A DNA stretch of 64,000 nt from CAYWEM01 sp964457225. GTDB taxonomy: Bacteria > Acidobacteriota > Aminicenantia > UBA2199. The notes beneath the pieces were generated by a model. It saw nothing but the letters and a program-made list of their open reading frames with translations. It did not search any database and was not told where the DNA came from. The stretch is from assembly GCA_964457225.1 (NCBI GenBank), contig CAYWEM010000014.1, forward strand, positions 14,449 to 78,448, read 5' to 3'. The position numbers were made by a program, and so were the translations under genes. This document shows positions 7,775-16,745 of this stretch, piece after piece (the first letter of the stretch is position 1; each line of letters opens with the position of its first letter).

Positions 7775-10102
7775 TCAGTCTATATCCTCATCTTGTGAAG
7801 TCGACCTGAAGTACTTCTGGAATTTGAAATGTTCTTCTTCATTGCATCTCTGCAGGGGTTCACTGCCCGGCAGAAAGGCTTCCCTGAACGGGTATAGGCA
7901 TTCAGAACTCAGTAATTTCCCGGTAAACTTGTCGATATCGACCATGATCACGGTCGAGGGCACGGTAAAGGCCCCGCTTTCGGGATGATGGGCCAGGTAG
8001 TTTTCCATGAAACTGAGAAAGACTGGGAGCGCAGCCCGTGATCCAGTTTCTTCAATACCCAGGCTGCGTTTCTGGTCATGGCCGATCCAGACCCCGATGG
8101 TCAGCGAGGGGGTGAATCCGATAAACCAGGCATCGGTGAAATCGTTGGTCGTGCCGGTTTTCCCGCCCAGTGGTGTGGGCAGATTTCGAGCCCGCCAGGC
8201 GGTACCGGATTTGACCACGCCCTGCAGTATGTAGTTCATTACGTAAGCTGTTTCCCGGTCGATGACCTGTTTTTTTTCCGGAAAGTTCTCTTCGAAAATG
8301 TTGTTGTTCAGGTCCCGGATTGAATTGACGAAATATGGGTTGACCCTGAGCCCGCCGTTGGCGAAGACGGTGAAAGCAGCGGTCATTTCCCGCAGGGTTA
8401 CTTCAAAGGCACCCAGTGAAAGTGAAAGAAACGGTTTCAGGTCCGCGGTTATGCCGAACTGCTTGGCGTAACGCACTCCGATTTCCGGGGTGATTATCTG
8501 CATTATCCTGGCCGTGACCACGTTACGGGATTGCTCCAGGCCCATGCGCAGGGTTATCGGGCCGACGTAGTCTCCCTTGTGATTCTTGGGTTCCCACAGG
8601 TCCCCGGTCCAGGGATCCAGATATGAGAAGGGGGCGTCCTCGATAATGGTGGCCGGGGAAAAGCCGTGTTCCAGGGCGGCGGTGTAAACTATCGGTTTAA
8701 AGGTTGAACCGGTCTGGCGCAGGGCCTGGAAAGCACGGTTGAATTTACTGCGTTCGAAGGAATAACCGCCGACCATGGCCTTGATCTTGCCGCTGTTGTT
8801 TTCGATGACCAGTATTGCCCCTTCGACTTCAGGCTCCTGTTCCAGGCCCAGTTCGAGCTGGCCGTTTTCTTTATCGAAACTGATTACGCGCACCAGGATC
8901 ACATCTCCCTTTTTGCAGACAGTGGTCAGCGGCCTGCGGGTCCAGCGGGCCCGGGCCGCGGTTAAAATCCCTCTTTGAGCGTCTATCCTGATTTCCGCCT
9001 GCCTGGCATCCACCTGCAATACTACACCCTCCACTATCTGACCTGCTTCCAGTCGCAGGTTGCGCCAGGAAGGCAGACGGTGCTCGAACAGGTCCTGTTC
9101 GCTTTCCAGCAGGTTCAGGCGCCTGTCGTTCGGGCGCCAGCCCTGGCGCTTGTCCAGGTTGCGCAGGTTTTCCTGCAGAGCCTCCTCAGCCCACTGTTGC
9201 ATTTCACTGTTCAGGGTGGTGTAAACCTTCAAGCCTCCCTTGTAAAGGAGATTGTCCCCGTACTTGGCTTCCAGGTACTTTCGTACTTCCTCGGAAAAAT
9301 AATCGGCCAGCACCGAGCGCTCGGTTTCAAACGGTTTTTCCGGAATAGCTTCCTTCAGGGCTTGCTGGAGCTGTTCTTCGTTGATCCTGCCGCTCTGCCT
9401 CAATCTTTTCAGAATCATGTCGCGACGTCGCCGGCAGTTTTCCGGTTGGCGGTACATGTTGAACAGCCCGTTGGGGTTGGGAATTATGGCGGCCAGCAAC
9501 GCGGCTTCGGCCAGGCTGATTTCCGCGGCCGATTTGCCGAAGTAGTGGCGTGAAGCTGCTTCAACCCCGTAAACACTGCCGCCGAGGAAAATCTTGTTGA
9601 GGTAGAAAGTCAGGATCTGGTTCTTGGTGTACTTGCGTTCTATCTGGATGGCCAGCAGCATTTCCTGCAGTTTCCTGGAGATGCTTATTTCCGGGGTCAG
9701 AAACAGGGCCCGGGAAAGTTGTTGAGTGATGGAACTGCCCCCTCCCAGTCTTCTGCCGCTTACTACCCCCCAGGAAGCACGCATTGCGCCTTTGAAGTTT
9801 ATGCCCCAGTGGTTGTAGAATTCCTGGTCTTCGGCGGCGATAACCGCCTGCTGCAGATGCTCGGAGATTTCATTTTCCCTGAGGATGGCCCGTTTTTCAA
9901 TGGCGAATTCCCTGAGCGGCTGATTCAGGTCGTTGTAGAGGGTGGTCATGACCACCGGCTGGATGTCTTCCAGGTTTTTTATCTGCGGGAACCCTTTTTG
10001 GTAAACCAGGATGGTGCCTATCAGCATGCCGGCCAGCATGGTCACCACCACCCCGGCGCCGAAAAGAATCGGCCTGATGTGCTTGAGAATGAATTGCTTC
10101 AT
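7775..10102 (-). CDS. mrcA: bifunctional penicillin-binding protein 1A
   Basis: 775 aa class A PBP. An N-terminal membrane anchor spans about residues 10-32. The GT51 transglycosylase domain follows, with AAEDQEFYNHWGIN, GGGSSITQQLSRALFL and RKLQEMLLAIQIERKYTK. The transpeptidase domain has the acyl-serine motif STFK (in RQTGSTFKPIVYT), the SRN motif (EQSRNVVTARI) and KTGTT. It polymerises glycan strands and crosslinks peptides in the periplasm. The gene diverges from rnfC. It has no Shine-Dalgarno; a TATACT box lies 6 nt from the ATG, suggesting a leaderless mRNA. Confidence 0.95.
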   Translation of the reverse strand: MKQFILKHIRPILFGAGVVVTMLAGMLIGTILVYQKGFPQIKNLEDIQPVVMTTLYNDLNQPLREFAIEKRAILRENEISEHLQQAVIAAEDQEFYNHWGINFKGAMRASWGVVSGRRLGGGSSITQQLSRALFLTPEISISRKLQEMLLAIQIERKYTKNQILTFYLNKIFLGGSVYGVEAASRHYFGKSAAEISLAEAALLAAIIPNPNGLFNMYRQPENCRRRRDMILKRLRQSGRINEEQLQQALKEAIPEKPFETERSVLADYFSEEVRKYLEAKYGDNLLYKGGLKVYTTLNSEMQQWAEEALQENLRNLDKRQGWRPNDRRLNLLESEQDLFEHRLPSWRNLRLEAGQIVEGVVLQVDARQAEIRIDAQRGILTAARARWTRRPLTTVCKKGDVILVRVISFDKENGQLELGLEQEPEVEGAILVIENNSGKIKAMVGGYSFERSKFNRAFQALRQTGSTFKPIVYTAALEHGFSPATIIEDAPFSYLDPWTGDLWEPKNHKGDYVGPITLRMGLEQSRNVVTARIMQIITPEIGVRYAKQFGITADLKPFLSLSLGAFEVTLREMTAAFTVFANGGLRVNPYFVNSIRDLNNNIFEENFPEKKQVIDRETAYVMNYILQGVVKSGTAWRARNLPTPLGGKTGTTNDFTDAWFIGFTPSLTIGVWIGHDQKRSLGIEETGSRAALPVFLSFMENYLAHHPESGAFTVPSTVIMVDIDKFTGKLLSSECLYPFREAFLPGSEPLQRCNEEEHFKFQKYFRSTSQDEDID

Positions 10103-10108
10103 CAGCGA

Positions 10109-10137
10109 AGTATAGCACAGGAAGGCGGGTGGATAAA
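10109..10137 (-). promoter_or_regulatory. candidate promoter for PBP1A, leaderless geometry
   Basis: On the minus strand, TATACT (10109-10114) sits 6 nt before the ATG at 10102. The hexamer 17 nt upstream is TTTATC, a weak -35 (3 of 6). The lack of a Shine-Dalgarno supports this placement. Confidence 0.4.
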
Positions 10138-10140
10138 GGT

Positions 10141-10169
10141 TTGCTTTTTGGCTTCTTCTAAGTTATACT
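10141..10169 (+). promoter_or_regulatory. promoter for the rnf operon
   Basis: TTGCTT (10141-10146), a 17-nt spacer and TATACT (10164-10169). The predicted start is near 10177, giving a short 5' UTR of about 25 nt that contains GGGAAAG ahead of the rnfC ATG. Confidence 0.55.
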
Positions 10170-10201
10170 TGGCTTTAATCCAGTTTTGGGAAAGCATAAA
10201 A

Positions 10202-11515
10202 ATGAAAGCCAAAACCTTCAAATGTGGAATTCATCCACCTGAGTTCAAAAAGACCGCTGAAAGCCTGATCAGCGAAATCCCTGCGCCGCCCTCGGTGATC
10301 ATCCCCCTGCGCCAGCACATCGGTGCTCCGCTCCAGCCCAGGGTGGCCAAGGGGGACCGGGTGGTCACCGGCCAGTTGCTGGCCGACAGTGATTCATTCG
10401 TTGCCGCACCGGTTCACAGTTCGGTCACCGGAACCGTGAAAAACATCGGTGTTTATCCGACTTCGCTTTCACCGGCTGAAACCTGTATCGAGATCGAAAC
10501 CCTGCCTGATGAGGAATTCGCCTTCAGTGCCGACGGCGCCGGGGCAAACGGACTCGATAAAAGCGAAATAATCAAGCGTATCAGGGCCGCCGGCATAGTG
10601 GGCATGGGAGGTGCGGCTTTTCCCACCGCGGTTAAGCTGTCTCCGCCGGCCGAAAGCCCGATTGACACCGTGATCCTGAACGGCTGTGAATGCGAACCCT
10701 TCCTGACCGCCGACCATGCCCTGATGATCACCGAACCCGGCGGGATAGTCCGCGGCCTGGCTCTGCTGATCAAGGCCATTGGAGCGAAAAGTGGAATTAT
10801 CGGCATTGAGGACAACAAGCCCGACGCCCTGGCGAAAATGGTCGAAGCCGCGGCCGGGTACTCGGAAATAAGCGTCCGGGCCCTGCGTACCAAGTATCCC
10901 CAGGGCGCGGAAAAAATGCTGATCGATGCCTTGCTGCGCCGCCGGGTCCCGGCCGGGGGCCTGCCTTTTCAGGTCGGCGTGATCGTGTCCAACGTCGCCA
11001 CCGCCCTGGCGGTCTGCGAGGCGGTGGAGGAAAACAAGCCCCTTTATTCCCGGGTGTTGACTGTCAGTGGTGATATCGAGTCGGGAGCCAATTTCCAGGT
11101 CCGGGTGGGCACCAGGTTTTCCTTTATTTTTGAACACCTGGGGCTTCAGGAAGCAGATTTCTGCCGGATCATATGCGGCGGCCCGATGATGGGGGTGGCC
11201 CAGTTCAGTTCTGAAGTTCCGGTAAGCAAGGCCACCTCGGGCATACTCCTGCTGAAAACAGCTCCCGAGCAGGTTGAATATGCCTGTATAAACTGCTCGG
11301 CCTGCGTTTCGCACTGCCCGATGTTCCTGCTGCCGACCCGCATCGCCAGATTCGCCAGGCACGGTATGTGGGATCAGGCCGCCGGCCTGGGGGCCGCGAA
11401 CTGTATTGAATGCGGTTCCTGTGCTTTCGCCTGTCCGGCCCGCATTCCGCTGGTACAGTGGCTGCGGGTGACCAAGGCCAGGCTGCTTGAAAAGAAAAGC
11501 GAAGCAAGGAAATGA
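10202..11515 (+). CDS. rnfC: Rnf complex subunit RnfC (NADH-binding, 2x[4Fe-4S])
   Basis: 437 aa. The start MKAKTFKCGIHPPEFK matches the family's GGIHP opening; the frame is open further upstream but that extension has no homology. The middle (RAAGIVGMGGAAFPTAVKL, LNGCECEPFLTADH) is the NADH/FMN-binding region related to NuoF. Two ferredoxin motifs, CINCSACVSHCP and CIECGSCAFACP, lie at the C-terminus. RnfC is the peripheral subunit that passes electrons to or from NAD in the ion-pumping ferredoxin:NAD oxidoreductase. First gene of rnfCDGEAB. Confidence 0.95.
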   Translation: MKAKTFKCGIHPPEFKKTAESLISEIPAPPSVIIPLRQHIGAPLQPRVAKGDRVVTGQLLADSDSFVAAPVHSSVTGTVKNIGVYPTSLSPAETCIEIETLPDEEFAFSADGAGANGLDKSEIIKRIRAAGIVGMGGAAFPTAVKLSPPAESPIDTVILNGCECEPFLTADHALMITEPGGIVRGLALLIKAIGAKSGIIGIEDNKPDALAKMVEAAAGYSEISVRALRTKYPQGAEKMLIDALLRRRVPAGGLPFQVGVIVSNVATALAVCEAVEENKPLYSRVLTVSGDIESGANFQVRVGTRFSFIFEHLGLQEADFCRIICGGPMMGVAQFSSEVPVSKATSGILLLKTAPEQVEYACINCSACVSHCPMFLLPTRIARFARHGMWDQAAGLGAANCIECGSCAFACPARIPLVQWLRVTKARLLEKKSEARK

Positions 11516-11517
11516 TC

Positions 11518-12474
11518 ATGGAAAAATCAAAACTGCTCCTGTCTTCATCACCGCACCTGCATGCCGGCCGGGACGTTCCCCGGATCATGCACCTGGTGCT
11601 TTTACTGCTTCTTCCCGTCTGTATTGCCGGAGTCTACTTTTTCGGAACCGCGGCCCTGTTGCGCATCGTGGTCGCCCTGGTCAGCGCTTTGGCCGCCGAG
11701 TACCTTTGCCTGAGGGCCCGCGGGCTGGACGCCAGAACCCTGCTGGACGGATCGGCCGCCCTGACCGGAATCCTGCTGGCCCTGACCCTGCCCCCGACTC
11801 TGCCCCTGTTTATCACCGTGCTGGGCTCGGTGGTGGCCGTGACCATCGGCAAGCACGTTTTCGGCGGGCTGGGCTACAACATCTTCAACCCGGCCCTGGT
11901 CGGCCGGGCTTTCCTGCAGGCTTCTTTCCCGCTTGAAATGACCACCTGGGTTGATCCTTTCTTTTACCGGACCGATGGTTTGAGCGGCGCCACCCCCCTG
12001 GGCGGTTTCAAGTTTTCAGGTGATATTACGCCGCTCGGCAACCTGTTCAGCGGCAATACCGGCGGGTGTATCGGGGAAACATCGGCCCTGCTGATCCTGC
12101 TGGCCGGCATCCTGCTCCTGATCCTGCGCCTGGCCGACTGGCGCATTCCCACGGCTGTCCTGGGCACGGTCCTGCTTTTCGCCTCGGTTATTCACCTGTT
12201 GGCCCCGGACAAGTACGGTCATCCGCTCTTTTACCTGCTTTCCGGCGGCCTGCTGCTGGGAGCCTTTTTCATGGCCACCGACATGGTGACTTCCCCGGTG
12301 ACCCCGCTGGGTTCCTGGATTTTCGGCATCGGCATCGGCCTGGTGGTCATGGTCATTCGCGTCTTCGGCGGACTGCCCGAGGGCATGATGTTCGCCATCC
12401 TGTTCATGAACGCCTTTGTGCCCCTGCTCAACCGTTACACCAGGCCCAGGTATTTCGGGGAGGTGCTCAAATGA
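11518..12474 (+). CDS. rnfD: Rnf complex subunit RnfD
   Basis: 318 aa, a polytopic membrane protein. It carries the covalent flavin site GLSGATPLGG, in which the Thr of S-x-A-T accepts FMN. An earlier in-frame ATG at 11512 overlaps the rnfC stop, but the AAGGA Shine-Dalgarno at 11506-11510 is spaced correctly only for 11518. RnfD with RnfA and RnfE forms the ion-translocating membrane core. Its stop overlaps the rnfG start by 4 nt. Confidence 0.94.
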   Translation: MEKSKLLLSSSPHLHAGRDVPRIMHLVLLLLLPVCIAGVYFFGTAALLRIVVALVSALAAEYLCLRARGLDARTLLDGSAALTGILLALTLPPTLPLFITVLGSVVAVTIGKHVFGGLGYNIFNPALVGRAFLQASFPLEMTTWVDPFFYRTDGLSGATPLGGFKFSGDITPLGNLFSGNTGGCIGETSALLILLAGILLLILRLADWRIPTAVLGTVLLFASVIHLLAPDKYGHPLFYLLSGGLLLGAFFMATDMVTSPVTPLGSWIFGIGIGLVVMVIRVFGGLPEGMMFAILFMNAFVPLLNRYTRPRYFGEVLK

Positions 12475-13061
12475 ACGAATCCTTGCGCATGGTGCTGGTT
12501 CTGACCATAATCGCGGTTGTTTCCGGCGGCAGCCTCGGCCTGATCGACTCCGTCACCCGGCCGCTGATCGAGAACAACAAGGGATTGGCCCTGCAGAACA
12601 CCCTGAAAGACCTGATTCCCGAAGCGGCGGAATTCAGGGAAATTGAAGCCGCTGATTTACCGGTTCCGGCCCGGGTTTTTCTCGGGCTTGACGGCGGTAA
12701 CAAAATCGGCTGGGGTTTTCTGCTGTCCGGCCCGGGCTTCGTGGATGCCATCACCCTGGTGGTGGCCGCGGATTTCAGCCTGTCCAGGTTGCTGGGCATC
12801 GGTGTCCTGGAGCAGAAAGAAACTCCGGGTCTGGGTGCTGAAATGGTCAAGCCCTTTTTCCTGGAACGTTTCCCGGGCCTGTCCCTTGAAAGAAAGATCA
12901 GCCTGGTGAAGAACGTGGCCGGCAACCGGGAAAACAACGAGGTTCAGGCAATTTCCGCCGCCACGATCAGTACAGATGCGGTTCTGAAAATAATCAACGA
13001 AAACCTGCCCCGCTTAAGGGAAGCGCCGGAGATCCGGACGCTGCTGGATGGTGCCCAATGA
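12471..13061 (+). CDS. rnfG: Rnf complex subunit RnfG
   Basis: 196 aa. One N-terminal transmembrane helix (LRMVLVLTIIAVVSGGSLGL) anchors a periplasmic FMN-binding domain. The flavinylation site is AISAATISTDAV near residue 163, the S-x-A-T-x-S/T pattern modified by ApbE-type transferases; no apbE is in this window. The reading frame extends upstream inside rnfD, but this ATG is the coupled start (ATGA). Expected length about 200 aa. It overlaps rnfE by 4 nt. Confidence 0.93.
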   Translation: MNESLRMVLVLTIIAVVSGGSLGLIDSVTRPLIENNKGLALQNTLKDLIPEAAEFREIEAADLPVPARVFLGLDGGNKIGWGFLLSGPGFVDAITLVVAADFSLSRLLGIGVLEQKETPGLGAEMVKPFFLERFPGLSLERKISLVKNVAGNRENNEVQAISAATISTDAVLKIINENLPRLREAPEIRTLLDGAQ

Positions 13062-13669
13062 ACAAGAAAAGCCCCCGTTACGCCTTCGTCAAGGGTATCT
13101 GGCGGGAAAACCCCGTTCTGACACAGCTCCTGGGGCTCTGCCCGGTACTGGCCGTAACCACTTCGGCCATCAACGGACTGGCCATGGCCCTGGCCACTTC
13201 TTTCGTGCTGATCATGGCCTCCCTGATGATATCCACTTTTCGCAGGTGGATTCCCGGTTCGGTGCGCATAGCTTCATTCATAGTGGTTATCGCCACCTTC
13301 GTGACTATCACCGACCGTTTCCTGGCCGCCTTTTTTTACGACATTTCCCAGGCCCTGGGGCCCTTCATTCCCCTGATCATAGTCAATTGCCTGATTCTCG
13401 GCCGCCAGGAAGCCTTTGCTTCCAAGAACACGGTTAAAATGGCCTTGCTTGATGCTTTCGGCATGGCCCTCGGCTTCCTGATCGCCCTGATGCTCATTTC
13501 CTCAACCCGGGAAATACTCGGTAACGGCACTCTGTTCGGCATACAAATGCTGCCGGGCGGATTCAAGCCCTGGCTGATCATGATCCTGCCGCCGGGTGCC
13601 TTTTTCACCCTGGGCATCCTGGTCGCCCTGGCCGTGCTGATCAAGAAAAAATCCAGTTCCGGAGCCTGA
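13058..13669 (+). CDS. rnfE: Rnf complex subunit RnfE
   Basis: 203 aa with about six transmembrane helices. The opening KGIWRENPVLTQLLGLCPVLAVTTSAINGL is the conserved family start, with the cysteine of LGLCPVLAV proposed to ligate an intramembrane iron centre shared with RnfA. It forms the membrane core together with RnfA and RnfD. It overlaps rnfG by 4 nt and is 5 nt from rnfA. Confidence 0.94.
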   Translation: MNKKSPRYAFVKGIWRENPVLTQLLGLCPVLAVTTSAINGLAMALATSFVLIMASLMISTFRRWIPGSVRIASFIVVIATFVTITDRFLAAFFYDISQALGPFIPLIIVNCLILGRQEAFASKNTVKMALLDAFGMALGFLIALMLISSTREILGNGTLFGIQMLPGGFKPWLIMILPPGAFFTLGILVALAVLIKKKSSSGA

Positions 13670-13674
13670 TCACC

Positions 13675-14247
13675 ATGGAATTACTGATCATTTTTATTTC
13701 AGCGGTCCTGATCAACAACTTCGTGCTCAGCTACTTTTTGGGCATCTGTCCCTTCCTGGGTGTTTCCAAGAAGATAGACGCAGCCGTGTCCATGGGCGTG
13801 GCCGTGACCTTTGTCATGACCATAGCCGCCGCCGTGACCTGGACCGTGAACAACCTGGTGCTGCTTCCTTTCCGCCTGGAAATTCTGCAGTACGTGGTCT
13901 TCATCCTGGTCATCGCCTCGCTGGTGCAGCTGGTTGAAATGTTCATCAAGAAAGTCAGTCCGCCGCTGTACCGGGCCCTGGGGATTTTCCTGCCCCTGAT
14001 CACCACCAATTGCGCTATTCTCGGATTGGCCCTGTTCATCGCCCTGCGTAATTACGGTTTTCTGCAGGGCATGGTCTTTGCCGTCGGAGCCGGCCTGGGT
14101 TTCACCCTGGCCATAGTGGTCATGGCCGGTATTAGAGAGGAACTGGAGACAGCGGACGTACCCGAACCGTTCAAGGGGCCTGGAATCGCTTTTATCGTGG
14201 CCGGCATCCTGGCCCTGGCTTTCATGGGTTTTGCCGGACTGATCTGA
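13675..14247 (+). CDS. rnfA: Rnf complex subunit RnfA
   Basis: 190 aa, a six-helix membrane protein homologous to RnfE and NqrE. The conserved blocks NNFVLSYFLGICPFLGVSKK and PLITTNCAILGLALF contain the two cysteines (GICPF, TNCAI) matched by LGLCPV and VNCLIL in RnfE. It is part of the Na+ or H+ translocating core. Closely packed in the operon. Confidence 0.95.
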   Translation: MELLIIFISAVLINNFVLSYFLGICPFLGVSKKIDAAVSMGVAVTFVMTIAAAVTWTVNNLVLLPFRLEILQYVVFILVIASLVQLVEMFIKKVSPPLYRALGIFLPLITTNCAILGLALFIALRNYGFLQGMVFAVGAGLGFTLAIVVMAGIREELETADVPEPFKGPGIAFIVAGILALAFMGFAGLI

Positions 14248-14263
14248 TGCTGGGAGCGGAATA

Positions 14264-15079
14264 ATGAACACACTGATCCTGTCGATAATAACCATGGGCG
14301 CCCTGGGAGCGGTTTTCGCTTACGGTCTGGCCATCGCCCGCAACAAGCTGAAGGTCGAGGAAGATCCCCGCATTGACCAGGTGGAGGGAATTCTGCCCGG
14401 TGCCAACTGCGGCGGTTGTGGGCTGGCCGGGTGCCGGGCTTTAGCTGAAGCCGTAGTTCAGGGCAAGGCCCAGGCTGACGCCTGCCCTGTGGGTGACAGT
14501 GAAATGGCCCAGGAGATCGCTGGAGTCATGGGCCTCAGCCTGCAGGAAAGCGAAAAAAAAGTGGCAGTGTTGATGTGCCGCGGCGACAAACAGGCTGCCG
14601 CCGACAAGGGTGTGTACCAGGGTGTTCAAACCTGTTATGCAGCCAGGTTGATGCAGTCCGGCCAGAAAGCCTGCCGTTACGGCTGCCTGGGTTACGGCGA
14701 TTGCGTGGTCGCCTGCCGCTTTGACGCCCTGGTCATGGGTGAAAACGGATTACCGGTGGTTGACCGGCAGAAGTGCACTTCCTGTGGTCTCTGCGTCAAG
14801 GCATGTCCAAACAAGCTTTTCGAAATTCACCCCGTATCCCGCAGCCTGTTCGTCTTCTGCAAATCCCTGGACGATGCCCGAACTTCGCGCCAGGCCTGCC
14901 GTCATGCCTGCATCGCCTGCAAGATCTGCGAAAAGGGATTCCAGGAAGGTGAAGTCAAGGTGGAAAACAATCTCTCGGTCATCCACCGGCACCAGGTGCT
15001 GGACAACGAGGAAGGCATGAAGTGGATAGCCAAGTGCCCGACCAAGGCCATCGGCTTACTGCCAGGCTCTGATAACTGA
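14264..15079 (+). CDS. rnfB: Rnf complex subunit RnfB (polyferredoxin)
   Basis: 271 aa. One N-terminal membrane helix is followed by a four-cysteine Fe-S domain (GANCGGCGLAGC ... ADACPVGD). Next come ferredoxin-like cysteine clusters (CRYGCLGYGDCVVAC, CTSCGLCVKACP) and another set, CRHACIACKICEKGF. RnfB is the entry point for electrons from reduced ferredoxin. Shine-Dalgarno GGGAGCGG lies upstream. The stop and the acpS ATG share one base. Confidence 0.94.
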   Translation: MNTLILSIITMGALGAVFAYGLAIARNKLKVEEDPRIDQVEGILPGANCGGCGLAGCRALAEAVVQGKAQADACPVGDSEMAQEIAGVMGLSLQESEKKVAVLMCRGDKQAAADKGVYQGVQTCYAARLMQSGQKACRYGCLGYGDCVVACRFDALVMGENGLPVVDRQKCTSCGLCVKACPNKLFEIHPVSRSLFVFCKSLDDARTSRQACRHACIACKICEKGFQEGEVKVENNLSVIHRHQVLDNEEGMKWIAKCPTKAIGLLPGSDN

Positions 15080-15459
15080 TGATCAGGGGAATAGGCATAG
15101 ACCTGATCGAAACGGAAAGGATCGCTAAAATCATTGCCGACGATAAGGGTTTCAAAGAAAGGGTCTTTTCTGAGCGGGAAATAGTTTATTGTGATGCCCT
15201 CCATTACCAGGCCCAGCATTTCGCGGCCCGGTTCTGCGCCAAGGAAGCATTCTTCAAGGCCCTGGGCAGCGGTCTGCGCCACGGTATGAGCTGGCGCGAA
15301 GTGGAAGTCATCAACGACAAGCTGGGCGCGCCGTCTTTAATCCTCAGCGGCCGGGCGGCCGAAGTCTGCGCCGAACGCCGACTGGGGCCGGTTCATGTTT
15401 CACTGACCCATAACAAGACCCAGGCCGCGGCCGTGGTCATCCTGGAAGAAACAGTCTGA
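15079..15459 (+). CDS. acpS: holo-[acyl-carrier-protein] synthase
   Basis: 126 aa, the normal AcpS length. GIGIDLIETERI contains the Mg-binding Asp, and FAARFCAKEAFFKALG contains the Glu and Lys of the active site. The enzyme moves 4'-phosphopantetheine from CoA to ACP in the cytoplasm. It begins on the last base of the rnfB stop (TGATG), so it is coupled to the rnf operon although functionally unrelated. Confidence 0.94.
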   Translation: MIRGIGIDLIETERIAKIIADDKGFKERVFSEREIVYCDALHYQAQHFAARFCAKEAFFKALGSGLRHGMSWREVEVINDKLGAPSLILSGRAAEVCAERRLGPVHVSLTHNKTQAAAVVILEETV

Positions 15460-15531
15460 GTTCAATATAGAATCCGCCCGGATCAAAGGGGAAGATCCGC
15501 CTGGGGGAGACTTTTAGTAAAAGGAGGGATG

Positions 15532-16653
15532 ATGAAAAAGGCAATCGTTTTTTTCGTACTGGGAGCTCTGGTATTGTTCTTGTTTCCGGCCCGGGAAATC
15601 CAGCTGGGCAACCCCCTGGCCAAGGATGCCGACCGGGTGCTGAGTTTGTCGGAATCTTTTGTCCTTGATGGAGAAAGTAGTGATGACTATTTCTTAAAGT
15701 ATACCCGTCTGCCGAAATGGTCATTCGACGGAGAGCTCTTGCTTATTTCGGACCAGGATCAGCTTTTGGTTTTCAACAGGCGGGGCGATTTCATGGGAAA
15801 TCACCATAAGCGGGGTGAAGGGCCTGGTGAATGGGGAAACACCATCGACATTTGCCATAACTCGGGCTCCTGGGTGATAGCTTCTTACAACCCCCTAAAA
15901 ATCCTGTTTTTTGATCAGGACCTGGTTTACCAGGGAGAAATCCGTTTAAAAAAAGGATCGGCCATGCTCAACTTGTTAAAAGGCAGTTTGGGGGGCGGCC
16001 TGTTCTTTGACCAGAATTTTAATTTTTCCGAGGCCCGCACCGGAATGAGCGGCTTTAATCACGTTCTGCATTCTTTTGAGCCGGGTGGACAAATCAGCGC
16101 TGCTGAACTGGCCTTCAACCAGCCCGCTTACATTATTTCCCAGCAACGGGAAGGAGTGCCTTACAAGGAAGTTTTCTGGGATATGCAAGCCCCCTTTGTT
16201 TTTGCAGTTGACAATGCCGGGAAAAATATGCTGTTGTGTTGTCATGACCGTTACCGATTGGAACTGGTTGATTTGCAGTCGAAAGAAGTCAAAACCACCA
16301 TGGAAAGATCATTTGAGCGCACGGCCTGGCAGCCTGATCTCAAGCGGCCGCGAAGAATGGCCGGGATACCCAAAAAAGAATATTTCAACGACATATTGGC
16401 CGTTTTAGCGAGTGACAATGATTACTGGGTTTTCACTTCCCGGGTTGATGGTAAAAAGGGGATTCTGGTTGATTTGATAAGCTTTGCAGGAAATTATTCG
16501 GATCGATTCTGGCTGCCTTTGCCCGGAATTGAGCGGGCTGCTCACCGCGAACTGCAGAAACAATTGGCTGTGTCCAAGGATCGCATCGCCTGGATTCACC
16601 AGGATGAGGACGGTAACCCGGTAGTCAAGGTTTATTCGTATTCCCTGCGCTGA
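15532..16653 (+). CDS. exported 6-bladed beta-propeller-type protein
   Basis: 373 aa. The signal peptide MKKAIVFFVLGALVLFLFPA is clear. The motif HKRGEGPGEWG is typical of the 6-bladed beta-propeller family found as secreted or lipid-anchored proteins in Bacteroidota and Acidobacteriota, whose ligands are unknown. Repeated aromatic/Asp blade edges (LLISDQDQLLVFNRRGDF) support a propeller. An ATG at 15529 is also in frame, but the AAGGAGG at 15521-15527 is better spaced for 15532. The gene looks more AT-rich than its neighbours. Confidence 0.65.
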   Translation: MKKAIVFFVLGALVLFLFPAREIQLGNPLAKDADRVLSLSESFVLDGESSDDYFLKYTRLPKWSFDGELLLISDQDQLLVFNRRGDFMGNHHKRGEGPGEWGNTIDICHNSGSWVIASYNPLKILFFDQDLVYQGEIRLKKGSAMLNLLKGSLGGGLFFDQNFNFSEARTGMSGFNHVLHSFEPGGQISAAELAFNQPAYIISQQREGVPYKEVFWDMQAPFVFAVDNAGKNMLLCCHDRYRLELVDLQSKEVKTTMERSFERTAWQPDLKRPRRMAGIPKKEYFNDILAVLASDNDYWVFTSRVDGKKGILVDLISFAGNYSDRFWLPLPGIERAAHRELQKQLAVSKDRIAWIHQDEDGNPVVKVYSYSLR

Positions 16654-16745
16654 GCAGGTTAATTGTTTATCACTGTATTTCTTTTTTGGGGAAACAAAAG
16701 CGGTTCAAGCTGCGTAATGATTTATATGCCAAGAAGGAGAATGTC

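Noticed and set aside
9719..10201. Long N-terminal extension of the rnfC frame
   Set aside because: It runs antisense to PBP1A and shows no homology; the family start and promoter place rnfC at 10202.
12066..12470. N-terminal extension of the rnfG frame inside rnfD
   Set aside because: Out-of-frame reading of rnfD; the coupled ATGA start at 12471 gives the normal RnfG length and membrane anchor.
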